Part shown: piece after piece, positions 3,925 to 5,048 of the stretch | How the letters are laid out: each line of letters begins with the position of its first letter | How positions within the stretch are numbered: position 1 is the stretch's first letter | Assembly: GCA_964501945.1 (NCBI GenBank) | Contig: CAZCTY010000050.1 | Span: 1-5,048, forward strand | Direction of reading: 5' to 3' | DNA: 5,048 nucleotides | From: 21-14-0-10-32-9 sp964501945 | Lineage (GTDB): Archaea; Nanobdellota; Nanobdellia; Woesearchaeales; 21-14-0-10-32-9 | Made by a program: the position numbers and the translations under genes | The notes under the pieces: model-generated | The model's database searches: none | What the model was told of the DNA's origin: nothing | The model's input: only the letters and a program-made list of their open reading frames with translations

Positions 3925-4693
3925 TCACACTAAGCTTTTTAACTCCTTTCCTCAATAAATAATTCACAAGCAAAACTAAAACTACAAAATAAAGAATTTG
4001 ACCCATTATTACTTCAACAAACAAAGCCAAATCAAAATTTGAAAAAAGTTTTGCAGGATAATAAATGAAATATGAAGTTGGAAGAAACCTCACAATCTTC
4101 ATGAAAAAATCAGGCAATAAATCAATAGGAAAGAGCAAACCACCAAGCAAGAAAACAATTTTATCATAAACCCAATGAACAGGATTAGCATCTTCAATCC
4201 AAAACGCAGAGGTTGCAAGAGCGAAACCTAAAAGAAAATTAATAACTAAACCGAAGAGAATAGTCAAAATAGCTAAAGGAATAAAAAACCAAACAGTCTC
4301 AGGAGGCCCCAAAACCAAATAAACAAAAAAACTAACTAAAACACTTGATGAAATTAACGTTGCAAAATTTCGCCCAATTTGAGTACTTGCTTGAAACCAC
4401 AAAAAACTAATGGGCTTATTCATATAATTAATAATAGTACCATCCTGAATGACTTTACTAACATCCTTAACAGGCCTGCCCCCCGCCGCCCTTAAAATTT
4501 GAGCAACACCAAAATACCAAATAATCGCAACTAAAGTAAAACCTGCAACTTGATGTTGAGCATAAATAGTGCGCCACAAACTATAAAAAATAAATACATA
4601 AAGCAAAGTAACAAAACCCGAACCAAGCAAGTCAGTAAAGTACTGAAAAGATTCTTGAATGTGAATTTTAAAAGTTGCAAAATACTTATTCAT
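3914..4693 (-). CDS. ABC-2 type permease, first subunit
   Basis: Integral membrane protein of 259 residues beginning MNKYFATFKIHIQESFQYF, an amphipathic elbow helix, followed by about six hydrophobic segments (about 25-44, 50-70, 108-129, 134-166, 178-204 and 223-245). The cytoplasmic motif VIQDGTIINYMNKPI (81-95) is the counterpart of IVDGKLDFYMVLP in the next gene and is characteristic of COG4587-type permeases. The frame is open to a TTG at 4720, but the ATG at 4693 is preferred: it overlaps the ATPase gene's stop by 8 bases (ATGAATAA), the usual coupled arrangement, and puts the elbow helix at the N-terminus as in the family. With the second permease and the ATPase it forms the gene trio COG4586-COG4587-COG3694, an exporter of unknown substrate. 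Confidence 0.9.
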   Translation of the reverse strand: MNKYFATFKIHIQESFQYFTDLLGSGFVTLLYVFIFYSLWRTIYAQHQVAGFTLVAIIWYFGVAQILRAAGGRPVKDVSKVIQDGTIINYMNKPISFLWFQASTQIGRNFATLISSSVLVSFFVYLVLGPPETVWFFIPLAILTILFGLVINFLLGFALATSAFWIEDANPVHWVYDKIVFLLGGLLFPIDLLPDFFMKIVRFLPTSYFIYYPAKLFSNFDLALFVEVIMGQILYFVVLVLLVNYLLRKGVKKLSVNGG

Positions 4694-5048
4694 GATTAGG
4701 CACCATATAAAAATGTTCAATAATTTCTTCTATCTTCATATCCATAATAGAGATATCAACAATGTCTTTTTGAGAAGATATTGCGTTACTTATGAACGAC
4801 TTCGCATCAATACTCCCTAAATCAATTTCATAAATAATAGAATAATCATTAACCTTCAAAACCTCAACACCCTCGCGTTTAATTATTTTAGGCTTGTTCT
4901 CAGTTATTATCTTTATTCTTTTTTTAGTTATATAATCAGATTTTAATTTATTAATAGAATTATCAAATAAAATACGACCATGATTAATAATAATGACACG
5001 ATCACAAACATTCTCAATATCTTCTAAGTCATGACTAGTTAAAATAAT
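4686..5048 (-). CDS. ABC transporter ATPase, C-terminal part (partial)
   Basis: The gene enters from the right edge, so only its last 120 residues are seen; Walker A, signature motif and Walker B lie outside. The visible part starts IILTSHDLEDIENVCDRVII, containing the H-loop (switch) His in TSHD, which contacts the ATP gamma-phosphate, followed by the usual NHGRILFDNSINKLK. About 80 residues follow beyond the ATPase core (KRIKIITEN... to EEIIEHFY), an accessory C-terminal domain with alternating strands and helices as found in COG4586-type ATPases; EEIIEHFY matches the usual closing motif. It energises the two permeases encoded directly downstream. Its TAA overlaps the first permease's ATG by 8 bases, so the three are co-transcribed. 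The promoter is not in the window. Confidence 0.92.
   Translation of the reverse strand: MILTSHDLEDIENVCDRVIIINHGRILFDNSINKLKSDYITKKRIKIITENKPKIIKREGVEVLKVNDYSIIYEIDLGSIDAKSFISNAISSQKDIVDISIMDMKIEEIIEHFYMVPNHE

Overview
The window is strongly AT-rich and looks archaeal, most likely from a small, Lys/Asn-rich genome such as a DPANN-type archaeon. The best evidence is a minus-strand initiator tRNA-Met with the archaeal/eukaryotic A1:U72 pair, three G:C pairs in the anticodon stem and an encoded CCA. Archaeal TATA boxes lie at the expected distance from this tRNA and from other genes. The lineage is inferred; nothing here fixes the phylum.

Layout. 1-550: a minus-strand PD-(D/E)XK nuclease-like protein with a T-rich terminator. 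551-923: a gene-free, almost T-free (plus strand) A/C-rich spacer with a degenerate two-copy repeat. 924-1001: initiator tRNA-Met (minus) with a TATA box so close that the transcript may begin at or near the mature 5' end. 1002-1555: mostly gene-free, but with hairpins, a strong minus-strand promoter, a short open frame (about 47-52 codons) and a T-tract; this could be one small transcription unit, either a small protein or a structured RNA. 1556-2017: an unrecognised 153-residue protein (minus) with a clear promoter and a short leader. 2018-2222: a divergent promoter region. 2223-2891: an HD-superfamily phosphohydrolase-like protein (plus) whose first metal-binding His appears replaced by Phe. 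2935-3102: a 55-residue ORF (plus) that looks like the C-terminal half of an Lrp/AsnC-type ligand-binding domain with no DNA-binding domain. 3127-5048: a minus-strand operon of an ABC exporter, read right to left as ATPase (only its C-terminal 120 residues are in the window), permease 1 and permease 2, with overlapping ends.

The three transporter genes form one translationally coupled unit and probably make a heteromeric efflux pump of the ATPase/COG4587/COG3694 type; the substrate is unknown. The other genes look like independent transcription units. Three minus-strand promoters share the identical nonamer TTTATAAAT. The whole plus strand has A in excess of T and C in excess of G whichever strand is coding, which suggests a replication-linked strand bias with the minus strand as the leading strand. 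I see no CRISPR array, insertion sequence or complete novel multi-gene system. The most interesting items are the possibly leaderless initiator tRNA, the small 1216-1374 unit, the HD protein lacking its first His, and the orphan Lrp-like half-domain.
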